Positions 53,951 to 64,000 of a stretch of DNA of 64,000 nt are shown here, piece after piece. The stretch comes from Phycisphaerae bacterium (lineage in GTDB: Bacteria; Planctomycetota; Phycisphaerae; UBA1845; Fen-1342), in NCBI GenBank assembly GCA_028279405.1, contig JANQNU010000035.1:92042-156041 (forward strand), given 5' to 3'. Made by a program: the position numbers and the translations under genes. The notes beneath the pieces were generated by a model. The model made no database searches. It had not been told where the DNA came from and saw only the letters and a program-made list of their open reading frames with translations. The first letter of the stretch is position 1. Each line of letters opens with the position of its first letter.

Positions 53951-55612
53951 ATGAAATTCAAGGCTGACGAAATCGCTTCGATCATCAAAGACGAGATTGC
54001 AAGCTACCAGACGACGCTCGATGTTGCCGAGGTGGGCAAGGTGCTCGAGGTCGGCGATGGTGTGGTGCAGATCTATGGTCTTTCCAAGGCGCAGGCCGGC
54101 GAGATGCTCCAGTTCGAGAGTGGGGCCGCGGGCGTGGTCTTCAACCTCGAGGAGAACTCGATCGGTGCGGTCGTTCTCGGCGGCTTCCTGGACGTCCGCG
54201 AAGGGGAGACGGTTCGGGCGACCGGACAGCTGCTGTCGGTGCCGGTAGGGCCGGCGATGGTCGGTCGGGTGGTCGATCCGCTCGGGCGTCCGCTGGACGG
54301 CAAGGGTCCGATTCAAACCGACGAACGGCGGCCGATGGAGATCATCGCGCCGGGAATTGCCGGGCGGCAGCCGGTCACGGAGCCGCTTCAGACGGGCATC
54401 AAGGCGATCGACGCGATGATTCCGATCGGTCGTGGGCAGCGCGAGTTGATCATCGGCGACCGCAAGACGGGCAAGACCGCGATCGCGATCGATACGATCA
54501 TCAACCAGAAGGGTGGCGACGTCATTTGCGTGTACGTCGCGGTTGGCCAGAAAGAGTCGACCGTGGCCTCGATCGTCGAGTCGCTTCGCGAGCACGGCGC
54601 GATGGACTACTCGATCGTGGTATGTGCGGGAGCGTCGGACCCGGCGCCGTTGCAGTACATCGCTCCTTACGCCGGCTGCACGATGGCCGAGTACTTCATG
54701 TACAACGAAGGGCAGGCGACACTGTGCGTCTACGACGACCTTTCGAAACAGGCGCAGGCGTATCGACAACTTTCACTGCTGTTGCGGCGTCCGCCGGGCC
54801 GCGAAGCGTACCCGGGTGACGTGTTCTATCTGCACAGTCGCCTCCTGGAGCGAGCGTGCAAGCTGGCCGTGCACAGGGTGATCGTCAAGGCGGGCACGCC
54901 GGAGGGTGTCGAAGAGGGCGTGAACGGCAAGGTATACATTGGTGAGCAGGACGCTGAGGCGCTCGATGCGGACCTCAAGGGGTTGGGCGACGGCCATGAG
55001 GCCCGACGGAAGAAGGCGTCAGGCGGCAGCCTGACGGCGCTGCCGATCATCGAGACGCTCGAAGGCGAGGTGTCGGCGTACATCCCGACGAACGTGATTT
55101 CGATCACGGACGGGCAGATCTATCTGGAGCCGGACCTGTTCTTCGCGGGTGTTCGGCCGGCGGTGAACGTGGGTATTTCGGTCAGTCGCGTGGGTGGCAA
55201 TGCCCAGGTGCCGGCGATGAAGAAGATCGCGGGTTCGTTGCGGCTGGACCTCGCGGCCTTCCGCGATCTGGAGGCGTTTGCCCAGCTGGGCACTGAGCTC
55301 GACGCGGCGACACAGAAGCAGCTCGATCGCGGACAGCGGATGGTCGAGTTGCTCAAGCAGCCGCAGTATCGGCCGATGGATGTGTTCGACCAGATTCTGT
55401 CGATCCACTCGGGTACACGTGGTTTCCTCGATGATCTGCCGGTGGGGCAGGTGGGTGAATTCGAGGAAGGGCTCCTGAAGTTCTACCGGGACGAGCATCC
55501 CGAGGTCCTGGACGGCCTGCGCGCGTCACCGAAGATGACGGATGAGCTGGACGCACGGCTCAAGGAGCTGACCGGTCAGTTCAAGAAGCAGTTCGTGTCG
55601 AAGGCCGGCTAG
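53951..55612 (+). CDS. atpA: ATP synthase subunit alpha
   Basis: 553 residues, slightly longer than the 500-515 norm. Non-catalytic nucleotide-binding subunit: P-loop [54 protein letters not shown] split over two motifs, [14 protein letters not shown]. An extra stretch near 300-350 ([18 protein letters not shown]...[10 protein letters not shown]) inserts between LLERA and the [10 protein letters not shown] strand, which explains the added length. Confidence 0.97.
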   Translation: MKFKADEIASIIKDEIASYQTTLDVAEVGKVLEVGDGVVQIYGLSKAQAGEMLQFESGAAGVVFNLEENSIGAVVLGGFLDVREGETVRATGQLLSVPVGPAMVGRVVDPLGRPLDGKGPIQTDERRPMEIIAPGIAGRQPVTEPLQTGIKAIDAMIPIGRGQRELIIGDRKTGKTAIAIDTIINQKGGDVICVYVAVGQKESTVASIVESLREHGAMDYSIVVCAGASDPAPLQYIAPYAGCTMAEYFMYNEGQATLCVYDDLSKQAQAYRQLSLLLRRPPGREAYPGDVFYLHSRLLERACKLAVHRVIVKAGTPEGVEEGVNGKVYIGEQDAEALDADLKGLGDGHEARRKKASGGSLTALPIIETLEGEVSAYIPTNVISITDGQIYLEPDLFFAGVRPAVNVGISVSRVGGNAQVPAMKKIAGSLRLDLAAFRDLEAFAQLGTELDAATQKQLDRGQRMVELLKQPQYRPMDVFDQILSIHSGTRGFLDDLPVGQVGEFEEGLLKFYRDEHPEVLDGLRASPKMTDELDARLKELTGQFKKQFVSKAG

Positions 55613-55627
55613 GAAGCAAGGAACGGT

Positions 55628-56500
55628 ATGGCCAGCGCCCGACAAATCGTCAAGCGTCGCAAGGCAGTGCGCAACGTCCGCAAGATCACGCAAACGATGC
55701 AGTTGATCGCAACCGCTCGTTTCCAGAAGTGTTTGCAGCGGGCGACAGCGTCGCAGCCGTATACGCGCAAGATCACCGAGATGATCGAGACACTGGCGTC
55801 GATGGACTCCGCCGATCATTTTCTGTTGCGACCGAACGAGCACGTCAAGCGTGGTATCGTCCTGGCGATCACGGGCAATCGCGGGCTGTGCGGGCCGTAC
55901 AACGCCGCCGTGTTGCGTCAGATGCGGGACCACATCCAGGCGTTGCGGGATACGGGGCATGAGCCGGCGGTCGAGATGGTCGGCAAGAAGGGTCTCAATT
56001 ATCTGCGGTTCCTGCGGCAGCCGGTGGAGCGTTCGATTACGGATGTTGAGGACCGCATTGCGTTTGCACGTGTTGCGGAGATGACTGAGCGTTACATGCG
56101 GCTATACCGCGACGAGGAGATTGGGTTCGTCGACGTGGTCTATACGCAGTTCGTGTCGGCGGGCGTTCAGCGGCCGAAGGCGGTCCGCCTCATGCCGATT
56201 GACCCGCCACAGGTGTCGGACGAGAGTGATGCGTCCGGACGGCCGGACTTCGAGTTTTCGCCGCCGCCGGCTGAGTTGCTGGCGCGGCTGATTCCGGAAT
56301 CGGTCAAGATTCGGCTGTATCAGTATTTCAACGATGCGATCGTCAGCGAGCAGGTAGCGCGGATGGTTGCGATGAAGGCAGCGACCGATGCTGCTGGCGA
56401 CATGATCAAGTACCTCACCCGGGAGTACAACCGGGCGCGGCAGACACAGATCACGATGGAGTTGGCGGATATCGTCGGCGGTGCCGAGGCCGTCCAGTAG
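55628..56500 (+). CDS. atpG: ATP synthase subunit gamma
   Basis: 290 residues. N-terminal IVKRRKAVRNVRKITQTMQL and the C-terminal helix AMKAATDAAGDMIKYLTREYNRARQTQITMEL form the coiled-coil rotor shaft; ITGNRGLCGPYN is the conserved start of the Rossmann-like part. 15 bp after atpA. Confidence 0.96.
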   Translation: MASARQIVKRRKAVRNVRKITQTMQLIATARFQKCLQRATASQPYTRKITEMIETLASMDSADHFLLRPNEHVKRGIVLAITGNRGLCGPYNAAVLRQMRDHIQALRDTGHEPAVEMVGKKGLNYLRFLRQPVERSITDVEDRIAFARVAEMTERYMRLYRDEEIGFVDVVYTQFVSAGVQRPKAVRLMPIDPPQVSDESDASGRPDFEFSPPPAELLARLIPESVKIRLYQYFNDAIVSEQVARMVAMKAATDAAGDMIKYLTREYNRARQTQITMELADIVGGAEAVQ

Positions 56501-56543
56501 ATGAAACGGAAAACGCGCGGACGCCTTCGGGCGCTGGGCATGA

Positions 56544-58010
<1,467 letters not shown>

Positions 58011-58294
58011 GCCGTGTTAGCCATTTGTTGGGTTGGGGCGCAGGTCGCAGCTTTGTCGCCCTAACTCTTCTTCTCCTCTGTTCTTAGCGAAAACTCGGTG
58101 TGGCCTCTGGCGACTCGTGTTAGTCCGTGTTGGGGGCGCTTACTCACCTGTGTATTACCGGTTGGCCGCAACCAACGATGTGGTTGACCGACATTTTCGT
58201 TGATTCTCTCCGACAGTTGTAGTAGCCTGCAACGCCTGTCGTTTGGCATGTGAACATGCCGTGTGCCAGGTCGTCCTACGAGTTGGAGAGTGAG

Positions 58295-59506
58295 ATGAGT
58301 ACAGGAGTTTTCGCTAAGTACCCAATCGTAAAGACAATTCTCGCACTAGCACCCTGGTTCGGTGTCGCGGCCGGGCCGTACGATCAGGCCGCCAAGCTGG
58401 AGATCGTTGACCACGTTCCGATCGAACTCAAGGCCGTTTGGGAGCCCGTCACTGACACTGTCTACGACTTCGAGAAGAAGTTTGATGTTATCAAACGCCT
58501 CAAACCCGTCAGTGAACGGGCGCGTTACGAGGCCCGGCACTTCAGGCCATTCCTTCCGACAGAACAAGTTGGGGTCGGAGATGTATGGCGCGTAGATCCC
58601 AAGGCTGCTTTGCCTTTCCTTCGGCAATTCCATCCCGGAGCAACGGACAAGCTCCACCACGGATTCGTTGGAGTGCGTGGCGCGTGGGCCTGTCTTCGCG
58701 CCCTTGATGTCAACCACGCCGAGATCATCATCAGAGTTCATGCCGAGTTCTTGCTGGAGGGAGACGGTGGGCATGGAACATCCTCATGGATGACGCCAGC
58801 CCAATTCGAAGGTCGGATGCAAATCGATCGAAAGACCCGTGCGGTGACAGCGTTCCAGTTGTCGCTTCCTCAACAGCGTGCGAACGTCGATTTCAATGTT
58901 GCGAAGGACGGAGGAACGTTGGCCGATATTGGTCGGATTCCGCGAATGGAACTGAGTAGTGGAGACGGTTTTTCGAATCAAGTTGCTTCGGGCACCGAGG
59001 CGTTGACTCTCGAACAGGCAAGAAAGCTGCTTGCCCGAAAATTCTATCAGTTTGCTGAAGTGGATTGGCTGAATCTGGAAGAAGCATTGCGAATGTCGAA
59101 GCGGACCGGCAAACCGATGCATATCGTCGCACTTTTCGGCAGTCTCAGCGACGAATCTTGTTGAGCGAGCGGAAAGACCCTCCGTGCGAGGGTCCTATCG
59201 GACGCCAAGATCATTGGCATTCTCAAACGCTACGTGAACGCCTGGGTGCTCGCCAAGGATTTGGATGAAATATCCAATGCGACGAATGATCCTGACCTCA
59301 AACGGCTGTGCGGGCTCGTCCGGGAGCACTATAAGTACCCCGTCGACACAGTCCTCATCTCATCTGAACTCAAGGTCCTGGGTCACAAGAATGTCAAGCA
59401 CGCAATGATTGGTCCAGTTGTATACGAGCCATTCCTACGAAAGGGTCTCGGTGAAGACGTCGTCGAACCTGAGGTGTTTGCGACCGACCGGCCGCCCGAG
59501 AAGTAA
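58295..59506 (+). CDS. Selenoprotein N-like selenoprotein (in-frame UGA read as Sec)
   Basis: 403 residues if TGA 59162-59164 encodes selenocysteine (residue 290, right after Cys289). Upstream and downstream parts are in one frame. Segments match what I recall of animal selenoprotein N: ARHFRPFLP, IIIRVHAEFLLEG, WMTPAQFEGRMQI, DIGRIPRMEL, then a thioredoxin-like domain with HIVALFGSLSDESC-U-ASGKTLRARVL (human SCUG-SGRTLRETVL) and YKYPVDTVLIS. An N-terminal hydrophobic segment (about 8-24) may be a signal or anchor. Start ATG 58295 has GGAG upstream; GTG 58250 is in frame. Composition is lower in GC than neighbours. Function in bacteria is unknown; a redox role with the Cys-Sec pair is inferred. 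Confidence 0.85.
59162..59194 (+). promoter_or_regulatory. UGA selenocysteine codon with bacterial SECIS hairpin
   Basis: UGA at 59162-59164; 11 nt later a perfect stem GACCCUC (59176-59182) / GAGGGUC (59188-59194) with the loop CGUGC. G is the second loop base, and 18 nt lie between the UGA and the loop, within the spacing expected for SelB-recognised bacterial SECIS. The hairpin lies inside the coding frame, as such elements do. Confidence 0.8.
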
Positions 59507-59706
59507 GCAGATGTCGGGTGTTCATGCATTGCTCGTACGGCGCAACAAGAGAAGGCGGATGACACCGTACGGCAGAGAATGTCCTCGGCACAAGTTGGCA
59601 GTTCTTCGAGGGTCGAGGACACGTTCATTTCTCTGGACCACGGCGCCGGACGTCAGGTCTTTGGTGGCGCGTGGACACGATACCGCGGCGCGCGTTCGCG
59701 GCCTCG

Positions 59707-60186
59707 TCACATCTGGTCCCAGCCCCAGATGGTCATTTGCGTGTTCTTTTCGAGCGTGTTGCCGCTGACTTTGAGTGTCAGCAATATGCGTCCCCGGTGG
59801 TGTGCTTCGTGCGCGATGAAGTAGGACACGGTCGTAAAAATGCCCTTCTTAAAGCCTCGGCGTTTGGGGGTGCCGTCGAGCACGCCGACGAGCAGTGCTT
59901 CGACCGCGTCGGCGGAGGCGTTCAGCGCCTTGCGGAGCGTGGCTTTGGTCGGAACGACGCCGGTGGCGAATCGCTCGAGCCCGCCGAGGAGTTCCTTGGC
60001 CCGTTTCTCGACCTGCCAGACCCGGATGTTGTGAATGTGAGCCAGTTCGCCGGCGACGCCGCGACCGCCGCGCTTGGAAAGGGTGCTGGTCCATCCTGCT
60101 GACGTGATCTTGTCGATCAGCAATAGGTTGATCCGATTGTTGGTGCGCCAGGCCTCGACGAGCTGGGACCGCAGTTCGCTATCCAT
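59707..60186 (-). CDS. DinB-family protein
   Basis: 159 residues, four-helix DinB/YfiT fold. Metal-binding His are seen in LAHIHNIRVWQV and AHEAHHRGRI. Members include thiol-dependent transferases; substrate unknown. It converges on the selenoprotein gene; the 200-bp space between them has no gene, only an inverted repeat CGTACGG/CCGTACG at 59534-59571. Confidence 0.85.
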   Translation of the reverse strand: MDSELRSQLVEAWRTNNRINLLLIDKITSAGWTSTLSKRGGRGVAGELAHIHNIRVWQVEKRAKELLGGLERFATGVVPTKATLRKALNASADAVEALLVGVLDGTPKRRGFKKGIFTTVSYFIAHEAHHRGRILLTLKVSGNTLEKNTQMTIWGWDQM

Positions 60187-60345
60187 GAGATTTGCTCCCG
60201 TTCGGGCGGTTCGACGGTTCGGTCGGTGGATTCTGCGGCGTGCCGCGGAGCGTGTCCAGTTCCACGGACCGGAGTCGGTGCAGCGATCTCCGTTGATGCG
60301 GCGGGAGGCTCAAATCGGTTCCGTTCAACGACGATAGAGTGGGGT

Positions 60346-60846
60346 ATGAACTGTCCGAATTGTGCCGCTGCGATGCGACTCGTCGAAGGACGTGGTTATT
60401 TCGTATGCGATTATTGCGCGACCTTTCACTTTCCGGACGCGGTTGACGGGCAGGACTCCGTCTTCCGGCTGGAGCGTGCTGCCCGTTTCACGTGTCCGGT
60501 TTGTCCGGCGCAGCAGCTCGAGGAGGCGTCGATTGTCGGCCGTCCGGTGGAACACTGCACGAGTTGTCGGGGGGTTCTGGTCGACAACGACACGTTGTTT
60601 CTGGTCGTGCGCGATCTGCGAGCGCGTTACACGCGGCCGTCGGAGCAGCCCACGCCGCTACGGCCCGAGGAGTATGAGCGCGAGATCAACTGTCCGCGTT
60701 GTGCTCGACGTATGGAAACGCATCCCTACTACGGACCGGGCAACGTGGTGATCGACACCTGCGCCGGGTGTACGCTGGTTTGGCTCGACCACGGGGAGAT
60801 CGGCGTGATTCAGCGCGCGCCGGGTTCGGGGACGGTTCAGCACTAG
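60346..60846 (+). CDS. Zinc-ribbon (TFIIB-type) protein
   Basis: 166 residues from ATG 60346. Six CxxC knuckles: CPNC, CDYC, CPVC, CTSC, CPRC, CAGC, which would make three zinc ribbons, the last two like the zf-TFIIB family (FTCPVCPAQQLEE ... HCTSCRGVLVD; INCPRCARRME ... DTCAGCTLVWLDHGE). Soluble. Function unknown; the family is widespread in planctomycetes and myxobacteria. Confidence 0.82.
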   Translation: MNCPNCAAAMRLVEGRGYFVCDYCATFHFPDAVDGQDSVFRLERAARFTCPVCPAQQLEEASIVGRPVEHCTSCRGVLVDNDTLFLVVRDLRARYTRPSEQPTPLRPEEYEREINCPRCARRMETHPYYGPGNVVIDTCAGCTLVWLDHGEIGVIQRAPGSGTVQH

Positions 60847-61029
60847 CAGCTTCGTTTCCTGCTTCATTATTCCTGCATCGTCCATCTCAGCAGTTCGCCC
60901 GGGGGTTCCCGGACGTATCTGTGCGGTTTTTGACGGAGTCGCGCACCGCGTGTCGGGTGTGAAGCACTGCCGGTGAGCATGGCGCGTGGGCAGGCTCCCG
61001 GCCGTGTTTTCAATCGTGGCGGGGTCGGC

Positions 61030-61057
61030 TCGAAATGCGCGGATGACGGCGTACAAT
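61030..61057 (+). promoter_or_regulatory. Promoter candidate for alaS
   Basis: TCGAAA (61030-61035), 16-bp spacer, TACAAT (61052-61057). Predicted start near 61064, about 36 nt before the GTG start. The 253-bp gap 60847-61099 otherwise shows no gene. Confidence 0.35.
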
Positions 61058-61099
61058 GCGGCATTCTGCCCCGCTTGGGCATTTTGGGAAAGGAACGTC

Positions 61100-63967
61100 G
61101 TGAGCAAGACCGCTGCGGAGATTCGTCAGGAGTTCATCGACTTCTTCAAGGAACGTGCGCATTCCTATGTACCGAGTTCGCCGGTGGTTCCGCACGATGA
61201 CCCGACGCTGTTGTTCACCAATGCGGGGATGAACCAGTTCAAGGACGTCTTTCTGGGAACGGGGACGCGTCCGTACGCTCGGGCCGCGAACAGCCAGAAG
61301 TGCATTCGGGCCGGCGGCAAGCACAACGACCTTGACGATGTCGGTCACGACACCTACCACCATACGTTCTTCGAGATGCTCGGCAATTGGTCCTTCGGTG
61401 ACTACTTCAAGCGCGACGCCATCGCCTGGGCCTGGGAATTGCTGACTGAGCGTTGGGGGCTCGACCCGTCGCGCCTGCACGCGACGTACTTTGGCGGCGA
61501 TCCAACCCAGGGGCTCGAGCCGGATCTGGAGGCCCGGGACTTGTGGAAGGAGCTGACCGGGCTGCCCGACGAGCAGATTCACCCAGGCGACGCGACGGAC
61601 AATTTTTGGGAGATGGGCGAGAGCGGTCCCTGCGGTCCGTGTAGCGAGATTCACATCGACCTGACCGCAGACAAGACAGGCGCTCGATTGGTTAATGCCG
61701 GCAGCGATCAGGTGATCGAGATCTGGAACCTGGTGTTCATCCAATTCAATCGCCGACCGGATAAGACGCTGGATCCGCTACCTGCAAAACACGTTGACAC
61801 CGGTATGGGGTTCGAACGGATCGCAGCAGTCATCCAGGGGAAACGCAGTAACTACGATACGGATGTGTTCACGCCGCTGTTTGCTGAGATTCAGCAGGTG
61901 ACCGGCGCCCCGGCGTACACCGGATCGCTCGAGAGTGGCAGCGGGACCGCGTCAGAGCAGGAAATGGTCGACATCAGCTATCGGGTTATCGCCGACCATA
62001 TCCGTACCCTGACGTTTGCACTCTCCGACGGGGCATATCCCGACAAGGACGGTCGGGGATACGTACTTCGGCGAATTCTCCGACGCGCCGTGCGGTACGG
62101 TTGGCAATATTTGCGCATGCATGAGCCGTTCCTCTACAAGCTCGTGCCAGCAGTGGTGAAGACGATGGGAGCGGCCTTCCCGGAACTGCGGGCCAAGCTC
62201 GGGCGTGTGATCGAGGTGGTCGAGCAGGAGGAGCGTTCGTTCAGCAAGACGCTCGGGCGCGGGATCGCGTTGTTCGAGGAAGCCGCGGATGTGGCTCGCA
62301 CGCAGCACCACAACGAGATTCGCGGCGAAGATGCCTTCAAGCTGCATGACACTTACGGGTTCCCGATCGATCTGACGCAGATTATGGCGGAAGAACGCGA
62401 GTTGCGTGTCGATCTTGGCGAGTACGAGCGGCTGATGGAGGAGGCGCGTGAGCGGGCCCGGCACGGCGGCGCGGTGCAGGTCAGCGGATTTGCCGCTTTG
62501 CAAGCGGACTTGGTCACGCCGTTCGGTCCGACCGATGACAGCCAGAAGTATGAGACGCGCGAAGTCGACGGAACCGTGCGCGCGATGGTGCTGCTCGACC
62601 AGACCGGCGGAATCGTCATTCGTGACGACGACCAGCCGATCCTGCCGGGACATGACGCCGGCCTGATTGTTGATCGAACCAGCTTCTACGGCGAGCAAGG
62701 CGGACAGGTCGGTGACAAAGGCGTCATCGGCGGCGACGGTATCCGGTTCGATGTCGAACGCACGCGACGCTTCGGCGATACGGTGGTCCATTTCGGGACG
62801 CTCGTCCAAGGAGAGATCCGGGTCGGGCAGACGATTCGGATGACTGTGGACGAGCATCGCGAGGTCACCAAACAAAACCATACCGCGACTCATCTGCTCA
62901 ACTGGGCGCTGCGCGAAACCCTCGGTAACCACATCGAACAGCGCGGATCGCTCGTCGATTCCGAGCGAACGCGATTCGATTTCTCGCATCCGATGGCCGT
63001 GTCGGTGGATGAGATCGCGAAGATCGAATCGCTGGTGCATGCCGAGATTCAGAAGGCGGCGCCGGTCTACGCGCAGGATGCGCCGCAGCAGGATGCGATG
63101 AAGATCAACGGACTGCGGGCCGTCTTCGGCGAAAAGTATCCGGAAAGGGTACGGGTCGTCTCGATCGGTGCCGCGGTCGACGAACTGCTCGCCAACCCCG
63201 AGAAACCGGAATGGCGCCGGCACTCGATCGAGTTCTGCGGCGGTACGCACGTGACCAACACCGAGGAGATTGGACACTTCGCGATTACGGTCGAGGAAGC
63301 GGTCGCGAAGGGGATCCGGCGGATCGTCGGGGTCACCGGGGGCGCCGCGCAGCTCATGGAGCAGATCGGCGAGGCGCTGGTACAGCAAGCCGAGTCGCTC
63401 AAGGGTGTGACTCCCGAAGAGGCCGCGGATGGAATCCAGGCCGTGCAAGGTGCGATTCAGCAGTCAGATGTTCCACTGCGACATCGCGCCCGGATCCAGG
63501 AGGCGATTGCCGCCGTGCAGCGGACGCTCAAACAGGCCCGAAAGGCGGATGCGCAGGATGCCGTCGAGCTGGTGAAAACACGGCTGGATGCGCTGCTCGA
63601 CGAGCCGCCGGTGATCAACGGCACGTCCGTGATCGTCGCGGAAATGCCCAACGTGCCTGCGGAGCAGCTCAAGCACGGGGCCGACATCATCAAACAGAAA
63701 CGTGAGTCCGCCGCAATTCTCTTCGGCGTACACGTGCCGGCGGAAGACGAGGACGGCGGTTCCGGGAAGGTCGTGCTCCTGGCGGCGATGACCGACGACC
63801 TGATCCGGCGCGGCGTCAAGGCCGGCGATCTCGTCAAACACGTCGCGCCGATCGTCAAGGGCGGCGGCGGTGGCCCGCCAACCATGGCGCAAGCCGGCGG
63901 CAAGGAGCCCGAGAAACTCGTCGAAGCGCTCGAGGCCGGACTGTCCTGGATCAGCGAGCGGCTCTAG
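61100..63967 (+). CDS. alaS: Alanyl-tRNA synthetase
   Basis: 955 residues (common 870-900). N-terminal class II catalytic core (LFTNAGMNQFKDVFLGT; HHTFFEMLGNWSFGDYFK), editing domain with HTATHLLNWAL and CGGTHVTNTEEIG, C-terminal DHHA1-like glycine-rich tail (VKGGGGGPPTMAQAGG). The GTG start at 61100 follows AAGGA and gives SKTAAEIRQEFIDFF, the usual start; the open frame upstream to 60986 is not used. Editing site and core are intact. Confidence 0.96.
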   Translation: MSKTAAEIRQEFIDFFKERAHSYVPSSPVVPHDDPTLLFTNAGMNQFKDVFLGTGTRPYARAANSQKCIRAGGKHNDLDDVGHDTYHHTFFEMLGNWSFGDYFKRDAIAWAWELLTERWGLDPSRLHATYFGGDPTQGLEPDLEARDLWKELTGLPDEQIHPGDATDNFWEMGESGPCGPCSEIHIDLTADKTGARLVNAGSDQVIEIWNLVFIQFNRRPDKTLDPLPAKHVDTGMGFERIAAVIQGKRSNYDTDVFTPLFAEIQQVTGAPAYTGSLESGSGTASEQEMVDISYRVIADHIRTLTFALSDGAYPDKDGRGYVLRRILRRAVRYGWQYLRMHEPFLYKLVPAVVKTMGAAFPELRAKLGRVIEVVEQEERSFSKTLGRGIALFEEAADVARTQHHNEIRGEDAFKLHDTYGFPIDLTQIMAEERELRVDLGEYERLMEEARERARHGGAVQVSGFAALQADLVTPFGPTDDSQKYETREVDGTVRAMVLLDQTGGIVIRDDDQPILPGHDAGLIVDRTSFYGEQGGQVGDKGVIGGDGIRFDVERTRRFGDTVVHFGTLVQGEIRVGQTIRMTVDEHREVTKQNHTATHLLNWALRETLGNHIEQRGSLVDSERTRFDFSHPMAVSVDEIAKIESLVHAEIQKAAPVYAQDAPQQDAMKINGLRAVFGEKYPERVRVVSIGAAVDELLANPEKPEWRRHSIEFCGGTHVTNTEEIGHFAITVEEAVAKGIRRIVGVTGGAAQLMEQIGEALVQQAESLKGVTPEEAADGIQAVQGAIQQSDVPLRHRARIQEAIAAVQRTLKQARKADAQDAVELVKTRLDALLDEPPVINGTSVIVAEMPNVPAEQLKHGADIIKQKRESAAILFGVHVPAEDEDGGSGKVVLLAAMTDDLIRRGVKAGDLVKHVAPIVKGGGGGPPTMAQAGGKEPEKLVEALEAGLSWISERL

Positions 63968-64000
63968 CCGCGATCAGCGTGATTGCACGCCTCCAAAGTC

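Noticed and set aside
53951..55612. Long minus-strand open frames opposite atpA and atpH
   Set aside because: They are shadows of high-GC coding sequence; no domain or start site supports them.
59165..59506. Reading 59234-59506 as a separate small gene after an ordinary stop at 59164
   Set aside because: It is in the same frame as the upstream part, has no Shine-Dalgarno at its first ATG/GTG, and the protein match continues across the UGA without a gap.
59534..59571. Inverted repeat CGTACGG/CCGTACG as attachment site or terminator
   Set aside because: It is 7 bp with a 24-nt loop, has no T run and no integrase nearby; chance is likely.

Overview
The window looks like chromosome from a high-GC planctomycete, most likely Phycisphaerae-like. 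The evidence is prepilin-type proteins with an AFTLIELLVVVAIIALL N-terminus, several YDL-G-N-S--CPECG zinc-ribbon membrane proteins, a PEP-CTERM protein, a Cys-containing C-terminal anchor on a metalloprotease, ATP synthase b and c subunits that carry signal peptides, and lipid A genes (lpxK) that imply an outer membrane. No mobile element, CRISPR array, rRNA or tRNA was seen.

Layout. 1-1318: a zinc-ribbon membrane protein gene interrupted at a (GA)5 repeat, plus a small paralogue. 1352-4623: LOG-family protein (minus), then rpsL-rpsG with a good promoter and an intrinsic terminator, then a tRNA nucleotidyltransferase/poly(A) polymerase. 4851-9765: a tripartite type I-like exporter (ABC, HlyD, TolC) whose ATPase has lost two catalytic residues. 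9783-13762: a minus-strand operon of sugar epimerase, LpxK and two unknown proteins, plus a zinc-finger protein. 13962-20355: PKD lipoprotein, a GH10-fold protein without catalytic glutamates, a helix-hairpin-helix protein, and three tandem prepilin-like genes with signs of gene conversion. 20458-23694: tyrosine recombinase, small protein, lipoprotein and TolB-like lipoprotein (minus). 23948-28348: PEP-CTERM protein, aldehyde dehydrogenase, unknown secreted protein, medium-chain dehydrogenase. 28485-36145: minus-strand cysteine desulfurase, moeA-lnt-HEAT lipoprotein operon and two membrane proteins. 36548-46982: rny, dnaE, a threonine-dehydrogenase-like epimerase, an esterase, rpsA and tatC with a large loop insertion. 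47158-50471: surface metalloprotease, PGPGW protein and a PAS-GAF-receiver protein (minus). 50658-58010: F1Fo ATP synthase operon without the epsilon gene. 58295-59506: the most notable gene. 59707-63967: DinB protein, zinc-ribbon protein, alaS.

The main discovery candidate is 58295-59506. An in-frame UGA at 59162 directly follows a Cys codon and is followed, after 11 nt, by a perfect 7-bp hairpin with a G in the apical loop. The reading frame continues to 59506. Before and after the UGA the protein resembles animal selenoprotein N (SCUG motif; here SCUA). I read this as a bacterial selenoprotein N homologue with a bacterial SECIS element. A gene finder would stop at 59164 and miss the C-terminal 113 codons. 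Family assignments throughout are from memory and motif reading; no database was searched.
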